This document shows, piece after piece, positions 16,975 through 26,951 of a stretch of DNA of 64,000 nucleotides (position 1 is its first letter; every line of letters begins with the position of its first letter). Origin of the DNA: Candidatus Mediterraneibacter vanvlietii (GTDB lineage: Bacteria > Bacillota > Clostridia > Lachnospirales > Lachnospiraceae); the NCBI GenBank assembly GCA_019113645.1, contig DXGZ01000048.1:1-64000 (forward strand). The letters are read 5' to 3'. The translations under genes and the position numbers were made by a program. Under the pieces are notes generated by a model. That model saw only the letters and a list, made by a program, of their open reading frames with translations. It was not told the origin of the DNA and did not search any database.

Positions 16975-17421
16975 ATGAATTATGAAAAAGTAATAACCAA
17001 CACTCTGGACTCCTTCGGAGTCAACCGTTCCTACACAGGCTATGATTATGTAGTATATGGTCTGCTCCTCATCATTGAAGACAGGGAGCGAATCGAATGT
17101 ATTACAAAATCCCTGTACCTGGACATAGCCAAACATTACAAGACCAGCTGGGGATGCGTCGAAAAGAACATGCGGACCGTTGTTCACTCAATCTGGAATT
17201 CACAGAATACCGAATTGCTGGAAATTGTCTTTCACAAATCAAAGCGTGACAGAAAACCTACGAACAAAGAATTTCTGAAATATGTGTACGACTATGTAAT
17301 TCAGGTCAGCAGTGAAGTTCCGGTTACAGACAGGTATATTCCTCTGCTGTGTCCGATCTCTAACAATTACTGCGAAGCATTGAGCGCATTCTATATCCGG
17401 ATTTCCCGGACGCTGAAATGA
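16975..17421 (+). CDS. stand-alone Spo0A C-terminal-type DNA-binding protein
   Basis: A 148-residue protein consisting almost entirely of the Spo0A effector domain. The segment LYLDIAKHYKTSWGCVEKNMRTVVHSIW resembles the Spo0A recognition-helix region ([28 protein letters not shown] in family members), and a preceding GYDYVVYGLLLIIED matches the domain start. There is no receiver domain, so it cannot be phosphorylated in the normal way. The ATG follows GAGAGGACAAAGAG. Its promoter region has three Spo0A-box cores, so it may be under Spo0A control or compete for Spo0A sites. The residues after 110 are unrecognised. Confidence 0.8.
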   Translation: MNYEKVITNTLDSFGVNRSYTGYDYVVYGLLLIIEDRERIECITKSLYLDIAKHYKTSWGCVEKNMRTVVHSIWNSQNTELLEIVFHKSKRDRKPTNKEFLKYVYDYVIQVSSEVPVTDRYIPLLCPISNNYCEALSAFYIRISRTLK

Positions 17422-17468
17422 ATCTTTCTGTGCGGGAGTTCCGGCAGATGCTTATCAGAATACATATA

Positions 17469-17512
17469 AAAGGCTGATTCCCAAGTGAAGAATCACTCTG
17501 AAATCAGCCTTT
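17469..17512 (+). terminator. terminator after the Spo0A-like gene
   Basis: AAAGGCTGATT and AATCAGCCTTT form an 11-bp stem followed by GTTTTATTTT. Confidence 0.75.
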
Positions 17513-17558
17513 GTTTTATTTTATCATATACTCTTTTGTTTGTACCTGTCTTTTCTTT

Positions 17559-18038
17559 TTAATACTGGCACAGGACAACAATTTTCTGCGGTGTTGTCTG
17601 GGCAGGGATACTGAACGTCGTATTCGTATAATATACCAAAAGCTCTGTGTTTTCAGGGCTGCAGGTGTACTGCTGTCCGTTGAGCGTCACCACATCAGTC
17701 ATAGGTCCGATATTCAGCTTCAGTGACTGATCAGCTGAAGTCAGGTTTTCATCAAAATAATCCAGCATGACCTGCTGTCCTCTTCGCAGAGAGGTCACCA
17801 GTTCCGCCCTGTACTGAGGCGGATATATTGCCGGCGTCGGCAGGTTTGTGTCATAGAAAACCGCGATCCGCATTCCCGGTCTGAGTCTGACATTACCGAT
17901 AATCGTTGTCTCGCCGGTCACCACTGCATTTACAATATTCGAATCACTGATCAGGGATACAACCATGGAGCAGCACGAATCCGCCCGGTTAATCCCCTGG
18001 ATGATCCCCTCAACCTTCTCAAAAGTCTCATAAGCCAT
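17559..18038 (-). CDS. hypothetical protein, conserved-looking
   Basis: 159 residues from the ATG at 18038 (MAYETFEKVEGIIQGIN), which has a GAGGAG site 10 bp upstream; a GTG at 18080 would add 14 residues but lacks one. I do not recognise the family. It is a beta-rich protein with a motif run (RLRPGMRIAVFYDTNLPTPAIYPP) that suggests an OB-fold-like or barrel domain, and a C-terminal half rich in Thr/Asn. No signal peptide or membrane segment is seen. It lies downstream of the histidine phosphatase with about 70 bp between them. Confidence 0.7.
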   Translation of the reverse strand: MAYETFEKVEGIIQGINRADSCCSMVVSLISDSNIVNAVVTGETTIIGNVRLRPGMRIAVFYDTNLPTPAIYPPQYRAELVTSLRRGQQVMLDYFDENLTSADQSLKLNIGPMTDVVTLNGQQYTCSPENTELLVYYTNTTFSIPAQTTPQKIVVLCQY

Positions 18039-18109
18039 AGGGAAAGAACTCCTCGATGTCTTTTCTGCCATAATATGCACAACAAACCCGTCCGGTACCT
18101 CAAAGCCTC

Positions 18110-18883
18110 TTAATGTCTCTGTTCCATATTGCTGTAAGTCTCGCAGAATCTAGCTGAAAACGACGCCGGTTCATTTCCCGCGCTGAGGTGGGAGATATCC
18201 CCGATTCTCAGTCCTCTGAAATATGCAATGCCCTGCTGCCTCTCCTCTGTCACAACCTCTGTCACTGAAGTAGGCGCGAGCGCAACACTCTGCCACACTG
18301 CAAAAGGTGATACATTCCACAGTCTTGAGAGGAAGACACAGGTAATTCCGAAATGGCAGAAAAATGTTGTTGTAACCGTGCTCTCCTTCTCAACCCGATA
18401 AGCGATTCCATCCCTCACATATCCGTGCTCTGCCAGGAACTGATCGAACTTCTCAATGGTCTGATCATACAGCTCCACTGTATTCGTGTGTCTGCAGATA
18501 TCGGATTCACGCCAGCGGACCGGATCCAGGCACTCTCCGTGCTCCATAAGATAGGACGGCATCACATCCCACACGATCCTCTCCTTATATTTTCCGTCCA
18601 CCATATCCGCTGTGGGATAGGCCTCGAGAAGATGCGGCGTTTCATTCAGGTTCACCACTGCCGGGAACTCCCTGAGCCACCCCAGAGTCTGCGCCGTCTT
18701 TCCGAGCTTCTTCAGGCTGTAGGAAGCTGTATCCTGCGCTCTTCCAAGCGGGGACACATAGCACTCGCCCACATTGAGCTTCGGAGCATACTCTGCCAGG
18801 AGAGCAGCTTCCCTGCGCCCCTTTTCCGTCAGTGTGTCATGTACATAGTCCGGATCTCCATGCCGGATAAATAACATTCTCAT
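18110..18883 (-). CDS. histidine phosphatase family protein
   Basis: A 257-residue member of the branch-1 histidine phosphatase (phosphoglycerate mutase-like) superfamily. The phospho-accepting His is in MLFIRHGDPDY (RHG motif) and the second His in TTTFFCHFGITC. An insert of about 80 residues after LNETPHLLEAY is longer than in alpha-ribazole phosphatases. The ATG at 18883 has AAGGAG 8 bp upstream; the frame can be extended to 19015 inside the upstream gene, but that has no support. It follows the esterase stop by 14 bp, so the two are likely co-transcribed. Substrate unknown. Confidence 0.88.
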   Translation of the reverse strand: MRMLFIRHGDPDYVHDTLTEKGRREAALLAEYAPKLNVGECYVSPLGRAQDTASYSLKKLGKTAQTLGWLREFPAVVNLNETPHLLEAYPTADMVDGKYKERIVWDVMPSYLMEHGECLDPVRWRESDICRHTNTVELYDQTIEKFDQFLAEHGYVRDGIAYRVEKESTVTTTFFCHFGITCVFLSRLWNVSPFAVWQSVALAPTSVTEVVTEERQQGIAYFRGLRIGDISHLSAGNEPASFSARFCETYSNMEQRH

Positions 18884-18897
18884 GGTCCACTCTCCTT

Positions 18898-19905
18898 TTA
18901 CTTCTCGCCTGCCAGTTCCCGCCACTGTTTCTTCAGCCAGACCTGAGCCATTTTCGGCCAGATCCCGACTTCTTCCAGTGTCTTTTCGATCTGTTCCTTC
19001 TGTTCCGGAGTCCACTTCTCCTTCTTCTTTCCATCCAGTCCTGCTGCGGCGAGGAGTTCCTCTCCTTTGTCCGGACTGTACTTTGTATCACCGCGCATCA
19101 CCGCATCCGCCAGGAACCGGAACTGCTCCCGCGTATACGGATGACCGAAGTCCCGATCCAGCCACTGCTGTGTGGCAAGAGAAAGCCCGTGCACTCCATC
19201 AGAGAACACGTGATACGCAAACGGCACTCCCGCTTTTTTACATGCATCGGCGAACAGGCCGCTGTTTTCCACAGGCACTGTTTCGTCCGTAAGCGTCTGC
19301 CAGATAAAACACGGCGGCGTATCTTTCGTCACATGTTTCTCCAGCGACATATATTCCAGTTCATCCTCCCCCGCGTCTTCTCCGAGAAGCGCGATCATGG
19401 AATCCCTGTGAGCATATTTCCCCGAAGTAATCACCGGGTAAGACAGAATCGCCGCATCCGGACGATTCGACAGTTCCTGATAGACCGGATCCTGATCTTC
19501 GATGTCGCCGGAATGCACGCAGAGACTTGCCGTCAGATGTCCGCCTGCCGAGAACCCGCACACTGCAATACGTCCGCTGTCAATATGAAGCTCTTCCGCA
19601 CGTTTTCTCACAATCCGCACTGCCCGGGAAATGTCATTGAGCGGCTGCAGCTTCAGCGGATCATCCAGCGGATTCACTGTATACACAAGCACAAAGACAT
19701 TATATCCTGCACGGTAAAACTCTTCCGCCACAATATGCCCCTCCGATGACGCCACTCCGCGGTATGCCCCTCCGGGAACAATGACCATCCCCGGATGGAT
19801 CTGAGTATCCTCATGGATATAACTGACCATAAACGGGACGAACCCGTATGCTGCCGGATAATGATATTCCTCTTCCCGCCAGATCTGAATCTTCTCTCCT
19901 ACCAT
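18898..19905 (-). CDS. alpha/beta hydrolase (acetyl esterase/xylanase-esterase type)
   Basis: A 335-residue hydrolase of the BD-FAE/Aes-like group. It has the oxyanion loop MVIVPGGAYRGVAS, the nucleophile elbow CGFSAGGH (GxSxG) and the catalytic His in FSDGVHGLSLA; the catalytic Asp is expected in LTDETVPVENS. It lacks a signal peptide, so it would act on imported, probably acetylated, sugars. Residues after 290 form a charged helical extension (KKKEKWTPEQKEQIEKTLEE) not typical of the core. Start has a GGAGG site. Confidence 0.88.
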   Translation of the reverse strand: MVGEKIQIWREEEYHYPAAYGFVPFMVSYIHEDTQIHPGMVIVPGGAYRGVASSEGHIVAEEFYRAGYNVFVLVYTVNPLDDPLKLQPLNDISRAVRIVRKRAEELHIDSGRIAVCGFSAGGHLTASLCVHSGDIEDQDPVYQELSNRPDAAILSYPVITSGKYAHRDSMIALLGEDAGEDELEYMSLEKHVTKDTPPCFIWQTLTDETVPVENSGLFADACKKAGVPFAYHVFSDGVHGLSLATQQWLDRDFGHPYTREQFRFLADAVMRGDTKYSPDKGEELLAAAGLDGKKKEKWTPEQKEQIEKTLEEVGIWPKMAQVWLKKQWRELAGEK

Positions 19906-19999
19906 ATTCTCCCTCCTGCCTTAACCTGATTTTCATCTGCTGCAAACGGTTTCCCGACTGCTGCAAACTGCTTTTTCTTCAGTACCATGTATTTTACAG

Positions 20000-20024
20000 A
20001 AAGCGGATCCTGAGGACCCGCTTT
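20000..20024 (-). terminator. terminator after the Mrp gene
   Basis: AAAGCGGATCC and GGACCCGCTTT pair around a 3-base loop (one mismatch) directly after the gene ending at 20037. Confidence 0.55.
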
Positions 20025-20036
20025 CCTGTGTTCATA

Positions 20037-20867
20037 TTAGAGTTCAACATCTTTTATATATGGATTTGTGACCTCGTAAAATCTCTCATCCTCCACGGCT
20101 TTCGCCAGATCCATATCGATCGGCATCTTGCCGAGTACCGGAACGCCCATCTCTTCAGCAATAGAATCAATATTGCTCTCTCCGAAGATCTTAATCTCCC
20201 TGCCGCAGTCAGGACATTTCACATAACTGTAGTTCTCGACAACGCCAAGTACCGGAATATTCATCTGCTCCGCCATATTCGCCGCTTTCTTCACGATCAT
20301 CTGAACCAGATCCTGCGGAGACGTCACAATCACAACTCCATCCACCGGCAGTGACTGGAATACAGTCAGCGGCACATCGCCTGTTCCCGGCGGCATATCC
20401 ACAAACAGGTAGTCGATATCGCCCCACATAACATCTGTCCAGAACTGCTTCACCACTCCCGCGATGATCGGTCCTCTCCAGATCACCGGAGCCGCCTCAT
20501 CTTCCAGAAGCAGGTTGACGGACATAATCCTTGTCTCGTCTTTTGCAACACACGGAATAATGGAATCCTCCGTCCCTCTTGCCTTCTCATGTACTCCGTA
20601 CATCTTTGGAATAGACGGTCCTGTAACGTCAGCGTCGAGAATACCGACTGTGTATCCCTTCTCGCGCATCATTCTTGCAAGAGATGCTGTGACAAGCGAC
20701 TTTCCGACGCCTCCCTTTCCGCTCACAACTCCAATTACTCTCTTGATAGATGAGTACATATTCGCCGGCTCACGGAAATCCGTTTTCTTGCTGCTGCAGG
20801 AATCCGCATGCGCACATCCGGCACAGGATTCTTCTGTGCAGCCGTTTGTGTTCTGTTCTTCTGACAT
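20037..20867 (-). CDS. Mrp/NBP35-family iron-sulfur carrier ATPase
   Basis: A 276-residue P-loop ATPase that loads Fe-S clusters onto apo-proteins. The deviant Walker A motif is GVVSGKGGVGKS (near 48), followed by DADVTGPSIPKMYG and the dimer-interface region MPPGTGDVPLTV. A CPDCG pair near residue 220 fits the cluster-binding CxxC of Mrp. The N-terminus has four Cys (CTEESCAGCAHADSC) that could bind a second cluster, as in NBP35. The ATG at 20867 is chosen over the upstream TTG. Confidence 0.92.
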   Translation of the reverse strand: MSEEQNTNGCTEESCAGCAHADSCSSKKTDFREPANMYSSIKRVIGVVSGKGGVGKSLVTASLARMMREKGYTVGILDADVTGPSIPKMYGVHEKARGTEDSIIPCVAKDETRIMSVNLLLEDEAAPVIWRGPIIAGVVKQFWTDVMWGDIDYLFVDMPPGTGDVPLTVFQSLPVDGVVIVTSPQDLVQMIVKKAANMAEQMNIPVLGVVENYSYVKCPDCGREIKIFGESNIDSIAEEMGVPVLGKMPIDMDLAKAVEDERFYEVTNPYIKDVEL

Positions 20868-20979
20868 AACCAAATACCTTCTCTCTGTACATTATTCGCC
20901 GGTTTCCGGTATGGAAACAGCGCATTACCAGATCAGTATACCACACTTTGGCTTTTGTTGTATACGGCAATTACATGTA

Positions 20980-22392
20980 TTACTCTTTCCCGTTAAAACA
21001 GTACGTACATACTTTACACGGCTCGATTCCGATGGAATCAAGCAGATCATCCAGTCTGTGGAACCGCAGGGTTGTGAAGTTCTGTATCCTGCGGATCTCC
21101 TCGATCATCTGCGCGTAGCGGCAGGAATCCGGATTGGCGTATTCTTCCAGCACCTCCTCCGGACAGTTATCCCCTTCCTTCTCCCGGATGATTCTTCTCG
21201 TGATCAGATCCATATCTGATTTTGAACGTGAGAAATTCAGGAACTTGCATCCGTATACAAGAGGCGGGCAGGCCGGACGGACATGCACCTCTTTCGCGCC
21301 GCTGCGATAGAGGAATTCCGTTGTCTCACGGAGCTGAGTTCCCCGCACGATGGAATCGTCAATCAGCAGCAGTTTCTTATTCTCGATTAGCGCCTGCACC
21401 GGAATCAGCTTCATGCGCGCGATCAGATCACGCTGGCTCTGATTGGTCGGCATAAAGGAACGCGGCCAGGTCGGCGTATATTTGATAAACGGTCTCGCAT
21501 ACGGAATTCCCGATTCATTCGCATACCCGATCGCATGCGCCACTCCCGAATCAGGTACTCCTGCCACAATATCCGGATGAATGCTGTCGCCGTCACGCTT
21601 TGCCAGCATGCTTCCGCAGCGATAACGCATTTCCTCCACGTTGACTCCTTCATAGGAAGAAGTCGGATATCCGTAATAAACCCAGAGGAAGGAACAGATC
21701 TTCATCTCTTTGCGGGGCGGCACCATTGTCTCCACACTCTCAGGCGTGACATACACAATCTCACCGGGTCCCAGTTCTTTGTAATGTTCATATCCCAGAT
21801 TTAAATAAGCAAAATTCTCAAAAGACACACAGTATGCATCTTCCTTTTTTCCAAGTACAACAGGTGTTCTTCCGTAACGGTCGCGGGCTGCATAGATGCC
21901 GTCCTTTGTCATAATCAAAAGCGTCAGGGATCCTTTGACCAGTTCCTGCGCATACTGGATTCCCTCTACCAGCGTCTCTTTCCTGCAGATCAGGGAACCG
22001 ATCAGTTCAGTTGCGTTGATCTGCCCTCCGCTCATCTCCAGAAAATGCGTCCTTCCGTCCTTGTATGCTTTTTCCAGTATCTCGTCCTGATTACTGATCT
22101 TCCCTACCGTTGTGATCGCAAAACTTCCGAGATGCGACTGCAGAAGAAGCGGCTGAGGCTCATAGTCGGAAATACATCCGATACCGAGATTTCCTTCCAG
22201 CTCCTCCACGTCCCTCTCGAATTTTGTCCGGAAAGGTGAGTTCTCTATATTGTGGATCGCACGGTTAAACCCGTTTTTTCCATATACTGCCATTCCGCCT
22301 CTTCTCGTTCCGAGATGGGAATGATAGTCCACACCATAAAAAAGTTCAAGTACACAGTCATTTTTCGATGCAACTCCAAAAAATCCGCCCAA
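20980..22392 (-). CDS. PurF-like amidophosphoribosyltransferase paralogue lacking the catalytic Cys
   Basis: A 470-residue protein with the two PurF domains: glutaminase-like (about 1-240) and phosphoribosyltransferase (PRPP loop LLLIDDSIVRGTQ; VPDSGVAHAIGYANESGIPYAR). The best start is TTG at 22392, 8 bp after AAGGAGG, giving MGGFFGVASK. In true PurF the residue after Met is the nucleophile Cys (MCGVFG-type), here Gly, so glutamine hydrolysis is not expected. The C-terminal CKVCTYCFNGKE resembles PurF Fe-S ligand Cys. It may use free ammonia, act as a regulator, or have another role. It is not next to other purine genes. Confidence 0.8.
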   Translation of the reverse strand: MGGFFGVASKNDCVLELFYGVDYHSHLGTRRGGMAVYGKNGFNRAIHNIENSPFRTKFERDVEELEGNLGIGCISDYEPQPLLLQSHLGSFAITTVGKISNQDEILEKAYKDGRTHFLEMSGGQINATELIGSLICRKETLVEGIQYAQELVKGSLTLLIMTKDGIYAARDRYGRTPVVLGKKEDAYCVSFENFAYLNLGYEHYKELGPGEIVYVTPESVETMVPPRKEMKICSFLWVYYGYPTSSYEGVNVEEMRYRCGSMLAKRDGDSIHPDIVAGVPDSGVAHAIGYANESGIPYARPFIKYTPTWPRSFMPTNQSQRDLIARMKLIPVQALIENKKLLLIDDSIVRGTQLRETTEFLYRSGAKEVHVRPACPPLVYGCKFLNFSRSKSDMDLITRRIIREKEGDNCPEEVLEEYANPDSCRYAQMIEEIRRIQNFTTLRFHRLDDLLDSIGIEPCKVCTYCFNGKE

Positions 22393-22467
22393 CTTAATGT
22401 CCTCCTTCAATTCGTTCCGCCGGAAACAGTCCGGCATTCTCCACGGGCTGTCCCACTTTACCCATAC

Positions 22468-22497
22468 AGCATAAAGTAAACACAGGGGAAAAGTCAA
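22468..22497 (-). promoter_or_regulatory. promoter of the PurF-like gene
   Basis: On the minus strand TTGACT, an 18-bp spacer and TATGCT, about 75 bp upstream of the TTG start. Confidence 0.45.
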
Positions 22498-22568
22498 TAT
22501 CCTTTCCTTCTGCATTCTTCATTAATACTTATAGATTTTTATAAGAAGACCGGAAAACGGTTTTTCAT

Positions 22569-22596
22569 TTGCTTTCTTCTTTTATTAGGATATAAT
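22569..22596 (+). promoter_or_regulatory. promoter of glgX
   Basis: TTGCTT (22569-22574), a 16-bp spacer and TATAAT (22591-22596), about 85 bp upstream of the ATG. Confidence 0.55.
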
Positions 22597-22681
22597 AAAA
22601 TCATACAGTATTAAAGCGGCGGCGCAGCCTGATGCCGTCCGCACATCAGACATTAACAGAACCGGAAAGGAGATCACCGTT

Positions 22682-24796
22682 ATGTCTCTGCATACATCTG
22701 ATCTGGTGCTCGTTCCGGGCCGCCAGCTCAAACCACTCGATACAATAGACGGCTTCCAGGTACGCCCCGGATTTTTCCGATTTTTCGGCGCCACCATCAT
22801 ACCGGGCGGCGTTAATTTCACCATCCAGTCACACGGAGCCACTTCCTGTGAACTGCTGCTCTTCCACAGAGAAGCTGAAGAGCCCTATGCTGTTCTCAAA
22901 TTCCCTGAAAATTATAAAATCGGCTTTGTCTACTCCATGATTGTCTTCGGAGTCGATGTAGAGGAATTCGAATACGCCTACCGGCTGGACGGTCCCTACG
23001 ATGAGAAAAAGGGTCTTCGCTTCGACAAAACCAAGATTCTTCTGGATCCTTACGCCCGAGCTGTAACCGGCCAGAGCCACTGGGGAGTCAAAAACGACGC
23101 TCAGCACAGTTACCGCGCCAGAGTCGTACACAATAACTTTGACTGGGGGCTGGAACGGACTGCCCCGATTCCCATGGAAGACCTGGTAATCTACGAGCTC
23201 CATGTCCGCGGATTCACCAAATCTCCGACCTCCGGCGTGAAACACCCCGGCACTTTCCTCGGGCTGGAAGAGAAAATCCCCTACCTCAAAGAGCTGGGCA
23301 TCAATGCCGTGGAACTGATGCCGGTCTTTGAGTTCGATGAGATGCGGGACGCCCGGCTGATTGATGAAAACGAACTTCTCGACTACTGGGGATACAACCC
23401 GGTCTGCTTCTTTGCGCCCAACACAAGCTACTCTTCCACCATGGAGTATAACCGGGAGGGCATGGAACTCAAGCGCCTGATCAAAGCCCTCCACGACAAC
23501 GGCATCGACGTGATTCTGGACGTTGTCTTCAACCACACTGCCGAGGGAAACGAACTGGGACCTTCATTCTGCTTCAAGGGATTCGACAATAACATTTACT
23601 ACATGCTGACCCCGGACGGAAAATACTATAATTTCAGCGGGTGCGGCAACACACTGAACTGCAACCACCCGGTTGTCCAGGAACTGATTCTCGACTGTCT
23701 CCGCTACTGGGTGACCGATTACCGGGTAGACGGATTCCGCTTCGACCTCGCCTCCATCCTGGGGCGCAGCGAGAACGGCACTCCCCTGAATCAGCCGCCG
23801 CTTCTCAGAAGCCTGGCTTTCGACCCGATCCTCGGAGATGTCAAGCTGATCGCAGAGGCATGGGACGCAGGCGGGCTCTATCAGGTCGGCTCCTTCCCCT
23901 CCTGGAAACGATGGGCGGAGTGGAACGGCCGCTACCGCGACGATATGAGATGTTTCCTGAAAGGGGATGACAATATGTCTGAAATTGCCGCCAGGAGGAT
24001 GACCGGATCCCCGGATCTCTATGATCCTGTTTCCCGGGGCGGCAACGCGTCCGTCAATTTTCTCACCTGCCATGACGGTTTCACGCTCTATGATCTGTAC
24101 AGCTACAATCAGAAGCACAATGAGGCAAACGGCTGGGACAACACCGATGGTTTTGACGACAACAACAGCTGGAACTGCGGCGTGGAAGGAGATACCGATG
24201 ACCCGCAGGTGCTCGCCCTCCGCTGTAAAATGATTAAAAATGCCTGCGCGGTTCTCATGTGCAGCCGCGGGACTCCCATGTTCCTCTCCGGTGATGAGTT
24301 CGGAGACACACGTTTCGGCAACAACAACCCATACTGCCAGGATAATGAAATCTCATGGCTGGACTGGACATTTCTCGACAAAAACCGGGATCTGTTCCGG
24401 TTCTTCCAGTACATGATCTCGTTCCGCCAGGCGCACCCTGCCATACGCAAAGACCTTGAGCCCAGCTATTCCGGGCTGCCGTCCATGAGCATCCGCGGAC
24501 TGAATCCGGAGGAGGCAAATTCTCATACGGATACTCATTCCGCATGCGTCCTGTTTGCCGGCTACGATGAAGAGAGACAATGCGAAGACCTTGTCTATGT
24601 CGCTGTAAATACTTACTGGTACTCCACGAACCTCACCCTCCCGGACCTGCCGGAAGGGTATGTGTGGAAGATCGCTGTCAATACAGGGGATCCGAAGCAG
24701 CAGATATTTGAAGAAAACGAGATGCCGGCTGCAGGGCGTACTCTTCTGCTCGGAGAGCGGTCCGTCATCGTATTTGTCGGGACAAAGCAGGATTAG
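22682..24796 (+). CDS. glgX: glycogen debranching enzyme / isoamylase-type glycosidase
   Basis: A GH13 hydrolase of alpha-1,6 branches, 704 residues. An N-terminal CBM48-like domain (PGFFRFFGATIIPGGVNF, then LDPYARAVTG) leads into the TIM barrel. Conserved regions are visible: DVVFNHTAEG, the nucleophile Asp in VDGFRFDLAS, the acid/base Glu in LIAEAWDAGGLYQ and the third Asp in FLTCHDGFTLYDL. The C-terminal beta domain starts near residue 610. An AAGGAGA site precedes the ATG. No glycogen synthesis genes are nearby. Confidence 0.93.
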   Translation: MSLHTSDLVLVPGRQLKPLDTIDGFQVRPGFFRFFGATIIPGGVNFTIQSHGATSCELLLFHREAEEPYAVLKFPENYKIGFVYSMIVFGVDVEEFEYAYRLDGPYDEKKGLRFDKTKILLDPYARAVTGQSHWGVKNDAQHSYRARVVHNNFDWGLERTAPIPMEDLVIYELHVRGFTKSPTSGVKHPGTFLGLEEKIPYLKELGINAVELMPVFEFDEMRDARLIDENELLDYWGYNPVCFFAPNTSYSSTMEYNREGMELKRLIKALHDNGIDVILDVVFNHTAEGNELGPSFCFKGFDNNIYYMLTPDGKYYNFSGCGNTLNCNHPVVQELILDCLRYWVTDYRVDGFRFDLASILGRSENGTPLNQPPLLRSLAFDPILGDVKLIAEAWDAGGLYQVGSFPSWKRWAEWNGRYRDDMRCFLKGDDNMSEIAARRMTGSPDLYDPVSRGGNASVNFLTCHDGFTLYDLYSYNQKHNEANGWDNTDGFDDNNSWNCGVEGDTDDPQVLALRCKMIKNACAVLMCSRGTPMFLSGDEFGDTRFGNNNPYCQDNEISWLDWTFLDKNRDLFRFFQYMISFRQAHPAIRKDLEPSYSGLPSMSIRGLNPEEANSHTDTHSACVLFAGYDEERQCEDLVYVAVNTYWYSTNLTLPDLPEGYVWKIAVNTGDPKQQIFEENEMPAAGRTLLLGERSVIVFVGTKQD

Positions 24797-24840
24797 CCCC
24801 TTTGCACGGTTCATCCAAAAGCATCCCCGAACTGAACAGG

Positions 24841-24898
24841 CATACAAAACAGGCGCGGGCACCGGCTTTCCGCCGCATGTCCACGCCTGTTTTGTATG
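24841..24898. terminator. bidirectional terminator between glgX and the PTS IIA gene
   Basis: CATACAAAACAGGCG and CGCCTGTTTTGTATG form a 15-bp perfect stem with a structured 28-base loop, between convergent genes. Confidence 0.7.
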
Positions 24899-24941
24899 TA
24901 TAATTCAATGGATAAATCTTAATCTCATGCCGCAGATCTCA

Positions 24942-25256
24942 TTATGAAATCTTTTTGTACAGATCAATAAATTCTTCTGCAATAATCCGGAATCCTTCCG
25001 CGCTCATAAGCTGGTCTTCCGCATGCATCAGAATCATGGTTCCCTCTTTCGGGAGCTCGCCGTTCGCGTCTTTCGCAATCAGATCAGCATGACCGTGATG
25101 TCCCTGGGAGAACGCCTCATCTCCCTGTTTGATCAGCTCTTCCGCTTCCTCAAAGTTTCCTTCTTTGGCGCTCTGAATCGCGTTGATAAAACATGTACGG
25201 GCTGTTCCTACATAAGTAATGATCTGGAAACAGGTCATCTCAAATTCTTCATTCAT
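24942..25256 (-). CDS. PTS lactose/cellobiose-family IIA component
   Basis: A 104-residue three-helix protein that relays phosphate from HPr to IIB in uptake of beta-glucosides such as cellobiose. The phospho-accepting His is 78 in TMILMHAEDQLMSAE, with the Asp at 81 that binds the structural metal. The N-terminal MTCFQIITYVGTARTCFINAI is typical. It follows the GH1 gene on the same strand with a 48-bp gap, matching a cellobiose-phosphate pathway. No IIB or IIC gene is present here, so those must lie elsewhere. Confidence 0.93.
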   Translation of the reverse strand: MNEEFEMTCFQIITYVGTARTCFINAIQSAKEGNFEEAEELIKQGDEAFSQGHHGHADLIAKDANGELPKEGTMILMHAEDQLMSAEGFRIIAEEFIDLYKKIS

Positions 25257-25304
25257 GGATTATTCCTGATATTATATTGTTTATAGTTTCTAAAGGGGAT
25301 ATTT

Positions 25305-26774
<1,470 letters not shown>

Positions 26775-26795
26775 TCAGCGCTTACGTTTGTGTAT

Positions 26796-26823
26796 ATTGT
26801 AGCACTCATCCTTTATTCTTCAA
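26796..26823 (-). promoter_or_regulatory. promoter of the GH1-IIA operon
   Basis: On the minus strand TTGAAG, a 16-bp spacer and TACAAT, about 50 bp before the ATG. Confidence 0.55.
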
Positions 26824-26882
26824 GTTTTCATGTGACTTTTGACAAATGTTTTTCCGCAAAATATTTGTTACATAAAAAAACA

Positions 26883-26917
26883 GACATGAAACATGGGATT
26901 TTACCCAGTTTCATGTC
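26883..26917 (-). terminator. terminator after the first RpiR gene
   Basis: On the minus strand GACATGAAACTGGG pairs with CCCATGTTTCATGTC (one-base bulge) and is followed by TGTTTTTTTA. It insulates the GH1 operon from the regulator gene. Confidence 0.85.
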
Positions 26918-26951
26918 ATTTCTATCCATTTTGTTATTACAGCTTTCCATA

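Noticed and set aside
15696-17560. Attachment-site duplicate of the tRNA-Ser 3' end
   Set aside because: No repeat of the tRNA end (GGTTCGAATCCCTCCGTC) is seen downstream in the low-GC patch.
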